A stretch of DNA of 64,000 nt from Pomphorhynchus laevis (Eukaryota; Acanthocephala; Palaeacanthocephala; Echinorhynchida; Pomphorhynchidae). The first letter of the stretch is position 1, and each line of letters begins with the position of its first letter. Positions 30,501 to 43,055 of this stretch are shown here, piece by piece. Under the pieces are notes generated by a model that was not told the DNA's origin, made no database searches, and saw only the letters and a program-made list of their open reading frames with translations. A program made the position numbers and the translations under genes. The DNA lies in contig WNNJ02003278.1 of the NCBI GenBank assembly GCA_012934845.2, positions 47,660 to 111,659 on the forward strand, given 5' to 3'.

Positions 30501-33500
30501 CAGAAGAGAGTTAAACGTTATCGTGAGCGGTGTTGAAGAATCTCTCAGTAACAATCCCCAAAGTAGACTGGATGACGATATTATGCATCTTCGCGCGGTG
30601 TTTTCTAAGATTTTCCCAGAGCAATGTGGATGTTGCGAAGTGTCTAAAAGTTCGAAGACTTTTTCGTCTAGACAAGAAACTTTCAGATAGGCTGAGACTT
30701 TTAAAAGTTGTTCTAGACTCAAAAGAACATGTTGACTTCCTACTCAAGCATGCATTTAGATTATCGGGCTCTGATTTTTATATACTCCGTGATTTATCTC
30801 CAGCAGATCGTTTGAGAAGACACAAGGCTTTCAACGAGCTGCATCGACGGCTGGAAAGTGGTGACAAAAACCTATGTGTCCGGAATTTTCGGGTAGTCAA
30901 GTGGCGTCCGACTGTCCAGTGGCATTCCTTACTTCTGTAGATTCAGACATCTTTAGTAGGGATGGTTCGTGTGTAGGGAAACTAGTAGACTTCGCTAGCG
31001 TCACCGAGCGTGTCACATTTTCCCATTATACGAACATTTTTGTCGGTTATTCAAATGTTCGTAGTCTCCTGGCTCAGTTCTCTGAAATTATGTGATAAAC
31101 GTAGAGGTGGGGTAGCCGCCTATGTGCGAAATAGTCTTTTAGTATCGAATATCTCTGCTTTTCGCGACGATATTGGTTCTTCCTTTGAAGGTCTTTCTTT
31201 TACACTAAGAAGTGGTTAACGATCCCGATTCTGTGTCCTTTACCGTTCTCCGTCCTATGCATTAAGATTTGACTCTCTTAAACCATATTTGCTGAGTTTA
31301 TCTTCGTATCCTCTGATTTTGCTCCTGGGTGACTTCAATATCCCCCAAATAGACTGGAAAAATAGTCATTCACGACCAATTCACGGAATTGGGAAAGTAC
31401 TGAGTGACTTTCTGTTACTCGAGATGCTACTAGTTCAACATATTAAAGAACCTACTAGTGTGACAGGGACGCATTCTATACTCGATTTGGTCTTTACTAA
31501 TTGTTTGGGTGACGTTCAGGTGTTCGTTATGACAAATCAATTGGCAATAGCGATCACTATGTAGTCTCTATGCGATTGTCGCTGTTCAACAGGGCCTCAC
31601 AAAACTCTAATTTTAAAAAATGTGGTTGGGAGGTGTTGATGCTAGTAAACTAGCTGCAAGCTTCCCAGAGGGTATCTGTGATAGTTTTCGTATTCATTTA
31701 GGTTTGGAGGTTCCAATAGTCTTTGATCTGCTTCATGATGAATTGAAGCGAATTTATGATATCTTTGCTCCGCTATGTGCTGCAAGTCCAAGCATGGGAA
31801 TCCTCCTTGGTTCGACATAGAGCTTCTTGATGCTATCAGATACCGCAACCAATTGTAGCTCAAATTTAGGCGTTCTGCTTCCAAACGTGCCTACATCGAC
31901 TCTCGGAACTTATGCAATCGGCTAAAATTTCAGAAACGCTATTCGTAAGAAGATTGTATCGCCAGAGATGCATCTTTGAATCCTAGGAGGTTTTGGTCGT
32001 ATGTAAGAAAAACAGAACTCTTGTCGCCACAATTAGCTCAATCCAAACGCCAACTGAAACTTTGACCGATCCCTCACTAATCGCCCAACATTTAGCTGAT
32101 GGCTTCTTGGTGCAGGCTTTGACCTCTAACAAACTGCATGACTTTAGTTGGAAGTATGTTCCGGTTGCTCATCGGTGTTGTGTTCGTCCACTCAGAGTGG
32201 ATGAGGTGTTGAACGAAGTTATAAAGCTCAATCCGTTTACATCTCCGGGACCAGACAATATTGCCCCCTTCCTCGTCAAATCCCTAGCGAACGAACTGAG
32301 CAATGATTTAACTATGTTCTTCAGATACAGCTTAGATACATCTTGGATTCCTGACAGTTGGAAGTGTGCAATTGTGGTGCCTATTCCCAAAAAGCATCCT
32401 GCTAGCTTTTGCGCGGACTTTCGGCCCATTAGCTTAACTAGCGTATTCTGCAAACTTTTAGAAAGAATCATTGCTAGTAGAATCAGGGATCATTTGGATC
32501 GTAATCACATATTGGTTGAATCTCAACATGGTTTCAGGATCGGACGTTCATGCCTTACTAACCTACTAACTGCGCGTGAAAAATGGGCTGATGCTCTGGG
32601 GGCTGGGTTTCAGGTTCATACAGTATTCCTTGATTTTTCGAAAGCTTTTGATAGGGTACCACACGACGGCATAGTGTCTTTACTGTATCACTATGGACTT
32701 CATTCATATATTTGTGAGTGGGTCAGGGAATTTCTATCGAATAGGTCTTTCCGAGTTTGTGTGGGGGGCGTGTTTTCTTATTCGGTAAATATTAATTCTG
32801 GCGTACCGCAGGGATCAGTCCTTGGCCCACTGCTCTTTATAATCTTTATTAATGATCTGCTACTCCGCTTATCATGCTCTCATCTAGCGTTTGCAGACGA
32901 TCTAAAGATTTGGTCGATCATTAGAAGTCCTGCTGATCGAGTATCGTTACAAAATGATCTAAACTCCTTGATCAAGTGGTGCGATTCTACCGGACTACGG
33001 TTGAATGTTGATAAATGTGTCCTCATGCAACTAGGTCGCCCTATTGAAACTCTAAGGTACTTTATTGGAGATATGGTCTTAAAGGAAGTGTCTCATCATA
33101 AGGATTTAGGGATTATTGTCCATAGATCCTTGAAAACAAAGTTGAACACCGACTTCTTTCTAGGTAAAGCTACTAGGGCGTTATATTGTATTAAAAATGC
33201 ATTCCTCAGGTTAAGCTGTCACATGTTTAAGAGGTTATTCATCTCCATCGTCAGGCCACACTTGTAGTACTGCATTCAGGCTTGTTTTCCTGTCACTAAG
33301 CAAGAACTATTAGACCTGGAGTCTATTCTTAGGCGCAGATCGAGGCTCTGTATTGGCTTAAGTGGTATTGACTATTATGTACGTCTAAGTCGTATTGGGA
33401 TGTTGTCGGTACGTGAGAGGTTCATATCCTTGTAAATGCTATGTATATGGCATATGTCGAATGATGTGGTAGGTTATCCCACCGATGTAATCACTAGGCG

Positions 33501-33830
33501 GGTAGATCAGTTGCGGGGACATAGCAGAGTCTTGTATAAATTTGGATTTGGCAGATTACCAAAAGTGTATAGACTCTCAAGGAGAGGAATTAACATGTGG
33601 AATTCGTTGCCTGAGGAAGTCGTTGCAGCCCCCAGTTTGAGAACGTTTAAATCACGATGCTACAAATGGATACATGAACAATGCCGCCATTCAACACTAC
33701 CACTGGAATACCCTAATTAGCTACGTTGACTGACCATTTGCTTTTGTTTTATTATTTTTATTTTTGGATTCTGCCTGAATAGCCTTTTGGCTTTGGTATG
33801 TATTGGAATAATAATAATAAATATAATCAA
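30500..33830 (+). mobile_element. CR1-like LINE, 5'-truncated, nearly complete ORF2
   Basis: It begins in the ORF1 RRM-like domain (30530-30940: VRRLFRLDKK, RLRLLKVVLDS, LLKHAFRLSGS). A broken endonuclease follows (YSNVRSLLAQFSEI, GGVAAYVRNSLL, LLLGDFNIPQIDW, THSILDLVFTN). A 424-codon reverse transcriptase frame (31993-33267) has SPGPDNIAP, FRPISLTSVFCKLLERI, FLDFSKAFDRVPHDG, NSGVPQGSVLGPLLF and the catalytic LAFADDLKIW. The frame stops at RPHL-stop-YC, where the family has RPHLEYC. The C-terminal part resumes (WNSLPEEVV, FKSRCYKWI) and ends at 33720. The 3' end has an (AAT)n tail at 33810-33828. Inactive but recent. Confidence 0.85.
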
Positions 33831-34618
33831 TTTGATTAACTTTTAAATAAGTATTATCGAATATGAAAAAAGAAGAAAATAGTGAAATGTAAAATGTATT
33901 TTTATCTATCTTTACTTCGATTACTTAATTGTCCCTACAAATAAACAGTGATCACATATCAGGATAAACGTATGATCACAACACGATAAACACAGTCATA
34001 CAACACAACACGATCGTACGATAAACGCACGATCAGAATCAGTTATTTTGTAAATTATACAATATATCTCAAAGTCCAAGGTCATTATTACTCGTATCCT
34101 AACGTTGACTCGTACTACAAAATTTATCGTAAGAATGGATTTATATAATTTCACAATACATTTACTTATAAATTATTTTTATAAATAAAACATTTCATTT
34201 TACAAGGGTCATTTTTATTGTTTTCGCATTCAACCAACAAATATTTTTTACATATTTGTCCATCTGCTGATAAATTAAGATGATTTTCTTCTACTTTAAT
34301 CTTATACAAGATTAAAAAAATGTTCTTGTACAATTTTTTGTAATTTAGAATCGGTGGACATGTTGATTACTCAATCAAATTCTTAATTTAAATAATGCAC
34401 CTAAAGAATACAAATGCGTATTGATGCAAAACGTGTGTGTTTGCTAGCAACATACTACGGGGTATAAAATAGGGACATGTAAGACAATGGTGAACAGTAT
34501 TCAAATCCTTGAATCATTATAAAATTAAAATTAAATAAACATTTGTATTATAATCAATTGTAATTCAAATGCTGAATATCTTACGAAACTAATTTAAATT
34601 AGTTTCATAAGTGGAGTA
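33831..34618. other. intergenic DNA
   Basis: Short imperfect repeats built on ACGATAAACACA/ACGATCGTACGATAAACGCA at 33955-34035. No gene. Confidence 0.4.
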
Positions 34619-34793
34619 AGATGGAATTATAGGAACGCGGCGATGGAGAGGTGGGGCGAAGGTGGTCTAAGAAAGAGAGGTTGATGAACGATGAGGAGAA
34701 GACAGTGATGAGACAAAAAGTGACAAGAAGGCGGAGTTGGATTCGAATGTGGATTGTGGACAGGAGAGTTTGGCAAGATAGGTGGATGTTCTT
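34619..34793 (-). mobile_element. LINE family A internal fragment
   Basis: Matches 25430-25590 of the long family A copy (both have GGTTGATGAACGATGAGGAG). It stops abruptly at 34793 against a fragment of the other LINE in opposite sense. Confidence 0.7.
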
Positions 34794-35297
34794 AGGCGCG
34801 GATCGATATTCTTAGGCGCGGATCGAGGCTCTGTATTGGCTTAGGTGGTATTGACTATTATGTACGTCTAAGTCGTATTGGGATGTTGTCGGTACGTGAG
34901 AGGTTCATATCCTTGTAAATGCTATGTATATGGCATATGTCGAATGATGTGGTAGGTTATCCCATCGATGTAATCACTAGGCGGGTAGATCAGTTGCGGG
35001 GACATAGCAGAGTCTTGTATAAATTTGGATTTGGCAGATTACCAAAAGTGTATAGACTCTCAAGGAGAGGAATTAACATGTGGAATTCGTTGCCTGAGGA
35101 AGTCGTTCCAGCCCCCAGTTTGAGAACGTTTAAATCACGATGCTACAAATGGATACATGAACAATGCCGCCATTCAACACTACCACTGGAATACCCTAAT
35201 TAGCTACGTTGACTGACTATTTGCTTTTCTTCTCCTTCTTTTTTCGGACTCTGTCTGAATAGCTTTTTTGGCTTTAGTATGTATTGGAATAATAACT
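34794..35297 (+). mobile_element. second 3' fragment of the CR1-like LINE
   Basis: Nearly identical to 33328-33800. The 94-codon frame at 34919-35203 differs from 33436-33720 by two residues, and both copies share the in-frame stop just upstream. The left edge carries a tandem doubling of ATTCTTAGGCGCGGATCGA. It ends in a GGAATAATAA-type tail. Confidence 0.85.
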
Positions 35298-35299
35298 TG

Positions 35300-35530
35300 A
35301 GAAAGATGGATTGGATAAGCACTAATGTTTCCGATAATTATGTTGGAAAAATCGAGGTTGCATCACATTATCTATAAAAAATAAATGAAATTAGATGTGT
35401 CATGTAGTAGCTAAACATCCATTCTGCTCATAATGTTATGCTTGAATTTATCCAGCGATTCGGCTTCAATTGTACTCATGGTTAGTGAATTCCACAACTT
35501 CACAGTTCGGTGGTTAAACTGTAGTGTCCT
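35300..35530 (-). mobile_element. LINE 3' end, right-hand half of a LINE split by a Mag element
   Basis: The complement reads TLQFNHRTVKLWNSLTM, ending NIMSRMDV-stop near 35417: the closing residues of a CR1-type ORF2 (R-V-x-LWNSL...FK). The upstream part continues on the far side of the Mag element at 39397. Confidence 0.65.
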
Positions 35531-38500
35531 TGTCGTGAATTTACTAACTTATGTTTTAATGTTATTTGTTTTGTAGATGTTTTCAATAAAGCTACTTTAG
35601 CCTCACTTTGGATCTTAACAATTTATTGAAAACATTTGTGTGAGCATTTGTTGTCAAGATGGACCCAGTCGGAAACGGATTGGCGAACGTTGATTATGCA
35701 CGATATCTGCATTCAAGTAAACTTACAATAGACACAGAAGACCCAAACGGAGCGGATATTTGGAAACATTGGCTATCAACATTCGAAGCGTTTATCGAAT
35801 ACATCGGAGCTCCGTGTGAGATTCGATTAACGTTACTGCGTAATTACGTTTCTCAACAAATTTTCAAGTCAATTCAACAACTGTCTGATTATGCAGAAGC
35901 TATCAAGACGCTTTGATCGATGTTTGAGCGACCGACCAATGTCATTTATGCTCGATATATACTATTCGCGAGGAGACAAGAAGACGCAGAAGATATTCAA
36001 CACTAATAGTTTAAAGCAACTAGCCTCAGAATGTAAGTTCGAAGAAGTATCGGCACAAGATCACCGAGATCAGGCAATTCTAAATGCGTTCATAGCGGGT
36101 ATTTCCTCAAAGAAAATTAGAGAACGTTTACTTGAAAACTGTACCTTAACACTAACAGACGCTTTTGAAATTGCAAAAGCTATGGAAAGTGCGGAAAAAC
36201 GTTCAACGGTAATCGAAGGACCTTATTATCGACTAGCTCATGTTTCCGACAGCAGAAAGGAAGAGGCGGCAGATCAACTGGCACAAATGAATGATAGAGT
36301 AGTTGCAACAATCAAAAGTAATTGGAAGTGCTTTTTTTTGTGGAAGTCAATCAAAGCATAGTCGAAAATCTTGTCGGGCAAAAAATTCAATTTGCCATAA
36401 ATGTCAAAAGCAAGGACATTTTGCAAGAGCGTGTCGATCTTCACAATTCGGTTGTAATAAATACTCTGCGTGCATTTCTTCAATACTGTCTGACCGAAAA
36501 GCTGTAGACCAAATATCCATTTGCAACAAAAGAGTAGAGTGTTTGTTTGACACAGGGAGTTGTTATAGTTTTATTCGAACTGATATTGTGAGTAAGATGA
36601 AATTGCCTATCGTCAGAGATATACGGCCTATTACAATGGCCACTAATCGCTTCAAGACTTTAACTAAAGGCCATGTCACTACGTTCATTATCTACAAGTC
36701 CCAAATTTATAAAAACATTATATTTCATGTTCTGGACGACTTATGTACCGAAGCAATATTGGGGATGGATTTTATGAATGAGCATAAGAGTTTCAAACTA
36801 AAATTGAATGGTCCTAGAAACGAATTGGTAATTGCTGCTTTGCGACCTATAGATTTCAAGCCAGTTCGACCATTTTCACATCTAAATGAACATTGCATTC
36901 CTATTGCAACGAGGTCTCGCCGGTATAATATTTCGATCGGAGGTTCAGAAGTTATTGAAAGATGGGATTATCGAACCTTGTATTTCACCATGGCGAGCTC
37001 AAGTGGTAGTTACGCGCTCGGAGAGACATAAACGCAGGCTTGTTATTGATTACTCACAAACGATAAATAAATATACATTACTGGATGCCTATCCTTTGCC
37101 AAACTTACAAGATCTTGTGTATGAAATTAGTAAATACAAATGGTTTTCTACAATTGACTTACAGTCTGCTTATCATCAAGTTCCTCTACATCCAGACGAT
37201 AGACTATATACTGCCTTTGAAGCAGATGGAAGATTATATTGCTTTGCGAGATTGCCCTTTGGTTTGAAGAATGCAGTGTCATGCTTTCAGCGATGTATGG
37301 ATCACATGATTGAAACAAATGAATTAAAAAGTACATTTGCCTATCTAGATAACATTACAATTTGCGGAATGACCCAACAAGAACACGACGAAAATCTGGG
37401 CAAATTCAACAGTGTCGCTACCAAGTGCGGGCTCACAATGAATACAACTAAATGTGAATTTAACAAGAAAGAAATAAAGCTTCTCGGCTACTTAATTTGT
37501 CAAGGAGTACTGAAACCAGATCCGGACAGATTGCAGGCTTTACATGAACTCCCCCTACCATGTCAGATCCTTACAACGAAGTATTGGACTCTTTGCTTAC
37601 TACTCATCTTGGATACCAGAATTTTCACAAAAGATTGAATTCTTGAGAAACGCTTCATTCCCTATGAATGCTGAATCAAAACTGTCATTTGAAAAGCTTA
37701 AAGCAGATATTGCGAGTGCTTCTTTATACCATATCGATAACGCTCAAGCGCTAACAGTCGAGACAGACGCTTCTGAAACGTGCATTGCGGCTACACTGAA
37801 CGGAGACGGTCGTCAGATTGCGTTTTTTCAAGAAAACTTTCTGTAAGCGAGCAGAGATGGGCAGCAATCGAGAAAGAGGCTTTAGCCATAGTGGAATCCC
37901 TTATTAAGTGGCGACATTTTCTTATCGGAAGGCATTTTAAAATCATCACAGACCAAAGATCAGTTAGTTTTATATTCAATCAACTAAACGGAAGCAAGAT
38001 AAAAAACGACAGAATACAAAATACAACGTTGGAAAGCAGAATTGGCCAATTACGATTTTGAAATATTCTACCGCCCAGGATCTTTGAATGGACCAGCAGA
38101 TACCTTATCTAGAATATGTGCTACTTCCAATTTCGATAGAGGATTACGAGAACTTCACGAATCATTATGTCACCCCGGTGTACGACGGTTAACTCATTAT
38201 GTCAGATCACGGAATCTTCCATTCTCAGTAAATGATGTGAAAAATATTTGTGAACGTTGTGAAGCTTGTAAATTTTCTAAGCCTCGATTTTCAAATACCT
38301 GTACGGCTCATGTAATTAAAGCTACCCGCCCTTTTGAGCGATTATGCATAGATTTCAAAGGACCATTACCGAGTAATTCAAGAACCCGGTTCCTCCTTGT
38401 TGTGATTGATGAGTATAGTCGGTTTCCTTTTGCCTACGCGTGCCCAGATATATCTGCTAAAACTGTGTGTCATTGTTTGGACGAAATATTTGCTATTTTT

Positions 38501-39391
38501 GGTTGTCCAGAATATATTCATTCGGATAGAGGTACGTCGTTTCTGTCATCGGATGTCAGACAATTTCTCAGTGAGGGGGAATCGCTAGCAGTTCCACAAC
38601 ACCGTACAACCCAAGAGGTAACGGGCAATGCGAACGATACAATTCAACAATTTGGACAGCTATAACTACCACGTTACGAAGTGAACGAATGTCTATTCAT
38701 CAGTGGCAAATAATATTACCAAGAGCACTCAATAGCATAAGGAGTCTTTTATGTACTTCAACCAACTACACACCTCACGAACGGATATTTTCTTACCCCA
38801 GAAAGAGTAATGAAGGCAAAACGTTTCCAAAATGGATGACCGATGGTGCATCTGTACTTGTCTGGAATCATAGACGTGAATCGAAATATGAACCAATAGG
38901 TTGTCCAGCTAAACTTGTGACTGCTAACAACAAATACGCTATCATCGAATATCCTAATCAACGACAAGGTGCGGTTTCTTTAAGGGACGTGGCTCCCGGT
39001 TTTGATATCGGACAACGGTTGTCAGGTGGAGATAGCTGCCAAAATCTAATGATAGAAGATCATGAATGTACGAACGATACATCACAACTTACAACTACTA
39101 CTAAAGATGATATTGAAAGCAGCTATAACCCTGATACCAGCTACAGCGACGATAAAACTGTGAGTACGGACGACGATACTTTAAACGATACTTTCAAAAT
39201 ATCCGACGAGAAAGGAAATGAAATTCTGCAGAGCAACGAAAGACCCGTGCGAAATAAAGCTACTCCCGCGTATCTACGAGATTATGTTTGGCGGAGGAGA
39301 ATGTCGTGAATTAACTAACTTGTGTTTTAATGTTATTTGTTTTGTAGATGTTTTCAATAAAGCTACTTTAGCCTCACTTTGGATCTTAATA
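35531..39391 (+). mobile_element. Gypsy/Mag-type LTR retrotransposon, broken
   Basis: Terminal repeats of only 90 bp (35531-35620 and 39302-39391) begin TGTCGTGAAT, end in CA or TA, and carry an AATAAA. They differ at about 3 of 90 positions. The 5-bp target duplication GTCCT lies at 35526-35530 and 39392-39396. In order: gag (about 35659-36320), zinc knuckles (about 36325-36460), protease (CLFDTGSCYSFI, about 36540), reverse transcriptase (about 36940-37500; LVIDYSQTINKY, FSTIDLQSAYHQVP), RNase H (about 37650-37990), integrase (about 38130-38680; HESLCHPGVRRLTHYVRS) and a C-terminal tail to about 39309. A purine-rich tract (GGCGGAGGAGAA) precedes the right LTR. About seven breaks. Very short LTRs are known for the Mag lineage (Bombyx mag has 77 bp). 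Age: older than the copy at 54.9 kb. Confidence 0.9.
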
Positions 39392-39396
39392 GTCCT

Positions 39397-39723
39397 CGTA
39401 TGAATAATTCGCTGACGCTCCAAAACTAAATGATGGTGAAGTAACTACCGGCCTGAGCGAACATGAATAATGCCTGACAAAGCATGTTAAGGCGCATGCA
39501 AAATTTCCCAAATCAAACAAATATAGCATAAGTTCCTACTAGTCTTCAAAGATTGCATATTCAGAATCTCAAGTCGGCTATTGTAAGGCAATGAACGTAT
39601 TGACCTAGCAAGCTTGGTTGCTCGACGAAAAATGCTCTCTAATCTTATTGACTCCCATGTCGTTCGTGGATCTACACACAAGGATGTGCATAGTAAATGA
39701 CTGAGCACGTACGCGTTGATCAA
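39397..39723 (-). mobile_element. LINE 3' region, left-hand half of a LINE split by a Mag element
   Basis: 78 codons, RATTWESIRLESIFRRATKL-type end of a CR1-like ORF2 (ESIRLESIFRRATKLARSIR, LEILNMQSLKTSR), then frameshifted remains up to the GTCCT site. Its continuation is at 35530-35417. Confidence 0.65.
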
Positions 39724-40734
39724 TTATTTGACCATTTGTGAATCAAAGAAGTTAAATTATATTGCGTTTACATTATATTGTCTAGGCGTCTATCGATTTA
39801 AATTATAGATCGATTTAAATTATACCGATTTATATTATAGATTTAAATTATATGTAAATGAGCGAATTTGAACTCGAAATGGGTGGCAGGTCGTAGAGGC
39901 ACGTAACCAGATTCTTTTTTATTAAAGCTATTCGTCTTTCGAAGTAACCACCAATATCAGAATGATAAGCTAACAGCATTGAGATGGCGATCCCCATTAT
40001 CTTAATGTTCGTCAAAAACTTACTGTCACGAGTGGATATTGACGTATAAGATTTGGGGTGCCTTGGTGAAGGACTCCCGAAAATTCAGGATATCTGTCAT
40101 AAATAAGTCCCTACTCCTTAATCTACATCAAGAAGAGATTGTTGCAGCGTGGGAGTAGCTCCATAATTGTTTCGGAATATCTACTCATCTAAATGTTGTA
40201 AAGGCTCGAGGTACCAATCCAACCTAATGCATTATGTTTCCAAATGTCAAAGTTCTCTCCTGAATCTCTTCTAAAAAGTATACTGGGAAGGGTTAAGCGA
40301 GCAATGCAGACCTTGTCCCTACTCAGTTTGAGCCGTTAACGAGATCTTCAATATTCTTTCGAAAGAACCTGTCTAAATTAAGTATAAATATAGAGATGTA
40401 GAATTTGGCAGGACCTTCAGTATTGTCGGAGTGTGACTGAGAATGTGACTTTAATATCGGTTGTCGATATAATCCCGGTAGCTTGCTGAGAGAATTAAAT
40501 TGGTTGAACTCATATTACCTACGAAGGTAAAGAGTATGATAGTCGCATGATAGGATCTTTATTATCGTGATGTAAATCTTTGAGTATAATACTACTAATT
40601 AGTATCAATAATACTAATTGATAGTATTATCAATTGATGAGCCTTGAGGCACATAACCATGATCACAACTGACATTGCTACGATCGCAGCATAATGAATA
40701 AGCATAACGTTGAATTGGCAATTTAACGGAATTT
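39724..40734. other. intergenic DNA
   Basis: Short direct repeats of GATTTAAATTATA at 39793-39850. The part at 40000-40450 has a more balanced composition and could be a decayed element, but I find no readable domain. Confidence 0.35.
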
Positions 40735-41037
40735 TAAAAAAAAGATTTATTTTAACGTGGCAAATGCGTGCCAGCGCACGCTTACATGACCACGACAAAA
40801 CAAAAATGTAAATCATGTGTCGAGAAGGTGTGAATGGAGGAGGTGTTTGAATGTGATAAAGGAGAGAGCGCGGCGGACGTCGAGAGGGAGTTGATTCCAG
40901 GCAAGTGAGGCGGCGACGAGGAACGATCGAAGACCATAGTTGTTGGAGTAATTTGGAACGTAGAGTAAGAGAGTATGACAGGAACGCAGCGATAGCGAGG
41001 TGGGGCGAGTGTCGTCTAAGAAAGGAAGGTTGATGAC
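40735..41037 (-). mobile_element. LINE family A, 3' fragment
   Basis: About 300 bp matching 25190-25490, including the TTTAACGTGGCAAATGCGTG end. 5'-truncated, the usual state of LINE copies. Confidence 0.8.
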
Positions 41038-41131
41038 GTATTAATTTTTATTAAACAATTCGTATTAAACGTATTATTAAACAATATTAAATAATAAAAA
41101 TTAATAATATTAATAATATTAATAATATTAA

Positions 41132-41836
41132 TTTTTTTAAAGAAGAAAAGCTTTATTCACAGAGTTTACAAAGGGAATTTAACCCAAATATCATTATGTT
41201 TGAATTTCATGTTACGGGGCGTGTGCTTTAGCTAAGGCTCCTGTTGCTCGAGGCGGACGGCCTTTCCACTTGAAGAACGGTAACCCCGGATGCATATCGA
41301 CGCCGCGCGGCATAGGGCAACACCGATTTCACGTGTAATGCGAGTCAAGCACTGTGCGTATGTCGTTTGGTCAGACCTCTGCGCCTGCAGAAAGGCGATT
41401 CGGCGCAACACAGCACGAGAGCTTTCACTCAATCCGCCGTTTGTCGAAGCGATGAAGGGTACAAATGTGCCTCTTGCAATCTGTTGAACCCGTTCCTCAT
41501 ATTTAGACTTCTTTCTTGCTTCGTGGAAGTTGAACGCACTGGACGTGCTTGTACGGTAAGATTCGGCAAGGTTGTTGAAAATGCTGACGTCTATATACGT
41601 CCGCTCGAATCTACCGGGAAACAGTCCAGTACAGACGATATCCACTCGTGCGTCAAGATCTCTTGTCGTTGCACTATTGGTGAAGACGTGATCCACGCTG
41701 GGACTATCGAGTACAGGTTCGATCCCTACACCATGACAAACAGTCGTTAGATTTCGGGCAAGGATATCACGAACGATATTGCGACGAAAAATCTGCAACC
41801 CTCCACGCCGACATGAAAGGAGATGCTTCAAGCATG
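41132..41836 (-). mobile_element. non-LTR element 3' fragment with restriction-like endonuclease, inside a TAA microsatellite
   Basis: A 199-codon open frame (41831-41232) starting MKHLLSCRRGGLQIFRRN. C-x3-GG...RRN-x-x-RD followed by DARVDIVCTGLF...RTYIDVSIFNN resembles the Asp-rich core of a PD-(D/E)XK restriction-like nuclease at the C-terminus of R2/R4-type retrotransposons. AATAAA at 41157-41152 and a short A tail end the unit. TAA-type repeats stand on both sides (41097-41131 and 41837-41875). Dong/R4 elements are known to insert into TAA repeats, so I infer that lineage. The reverse transcriptase is missing (5'-truncated). The GC content is well above that of the flanks. Confidence 0.5.
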
Positions 41837-41910
41837 CATTAATATTAATAATATTAATAATAATATTAATAATAAAACGTATTAAACGTTTTATTAAAAA
41901 AATTCGTATT

Positions 41911-42033
41911 AAACGTATGAATTGTTTCTATTACTACAAGGCTAACTTGAGATTTTAATTAAAATAATATAATATTTACATCCAATATAATTCAGTATAG
42001 AAAACGTCGTGCTTAAAACTATCTGATACTTTT
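41911..42033. repeat. 123-bp direct repeat, left copy
   Basis: Nearly identical to 43434-43555 (both contain TACTACAAGGCTAACTTGAG and AAAACGTCGTGCTTAAAACT). The pair brackets 1.4 kb that includes a LINE fragment. Confidence 0.8.
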
Positions 42034-42299
42034 GAATGGACAACTCCTAGTATGATATAACCAGGAATTGTCAATCCTAAATCACAAACGTTCAAGTTTA
42101 ATCAAGATTAACTGAACACCGGTTTAGGCTTGGACCCGAGTTTGATTGGTTTCTTTCACCTTTTGTTATCCAAATGTGAACAATAAAAGGAATAACAGTG
42201 TATTTTCCAATATCACAATTCTCAAATCAAATGAAGATTGGATTTAAATTTTTAGTACGACTTTTACCAGAAGTCTATTAGATTCTGTAGGTTATAACA

Positions 42300-43055
42300 G
42301 GAGAGAGGTCCGGAGGAAGGTTCGGCTTAGAACCTCCCTCCGTATCATTAAATTCTACAATTATTCCTATCGTTGATAATCTCGTTTTCCTAGGCTTCCA
42401 TTTCGACAACCGACTTTCACTTAAACTTTCGTTGGAGATAAAGTGCGCCCATCTACCTTGATTCTCCGCAACCTCCGTCAAGTTCGTAGATTGATCGATT
42501 TCTCTTCTTGTATGACTCTCATATCTTCTCTCCTTTTTTCTAGACTCGATTATTGTCTTAGTCTATTTTCCAACTCACCTAAATCAACTCTTCTTCCCCT
42601 ACAACGCATCGTCAACGCAGCCGTCCGAATTCTCCTCCGTCTTCGTCGTTTTGATCATACATCCTACCATCTTGCTTCTCTCGATTTGCCTACAATTTAT
42701 TGTCGTGTTCAAATTCGTCTTCTTATCGTTGCTTTCCGCCTTGTAACTCTTCATACCCTTTCATTTCTCAACCTTCCTTTACTCGACAATTCTCGTACTG
42801 TGTATTGTGCTCTGCGTTCCCGTAATTCCCTTCTTTTACATGTCCCAAACTACTCTACCTCCTTAGGACTCCGCTCCTTCATTGTGGCTGCTCCTCTATT
42901 GTGGAACCATCTCCCCATTCATATACGCCAATCAACTTCCCTGCCGTGCTTCAAACGACAAATCCGATCCCATCTAAACAATTTATCTGATTGACTTTTT
43001 CATTTTTATTTGTGGACTTGTACGCATTTGCCACGTTAAATAAATTTGTATTATT
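42300..43055 (+). mobile_element. CR1/L2-like LINE (family B), 3' end
   Basis: 183 codons open (42443-42994), MRPSTLILRNLRQVRRLIDF to HLNNLSD-stop. It is the same family as 21953-22705 but unbroken to its C-terminus (LWNHLPIHIRQSTSLPCFKR). The 3' end is GCATTTGCCACGTTAAATAA and an ATT-rich tail. 5'-truncated. A nearly intact C-terminal frame means a recent copy. Confidence 0.85.
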
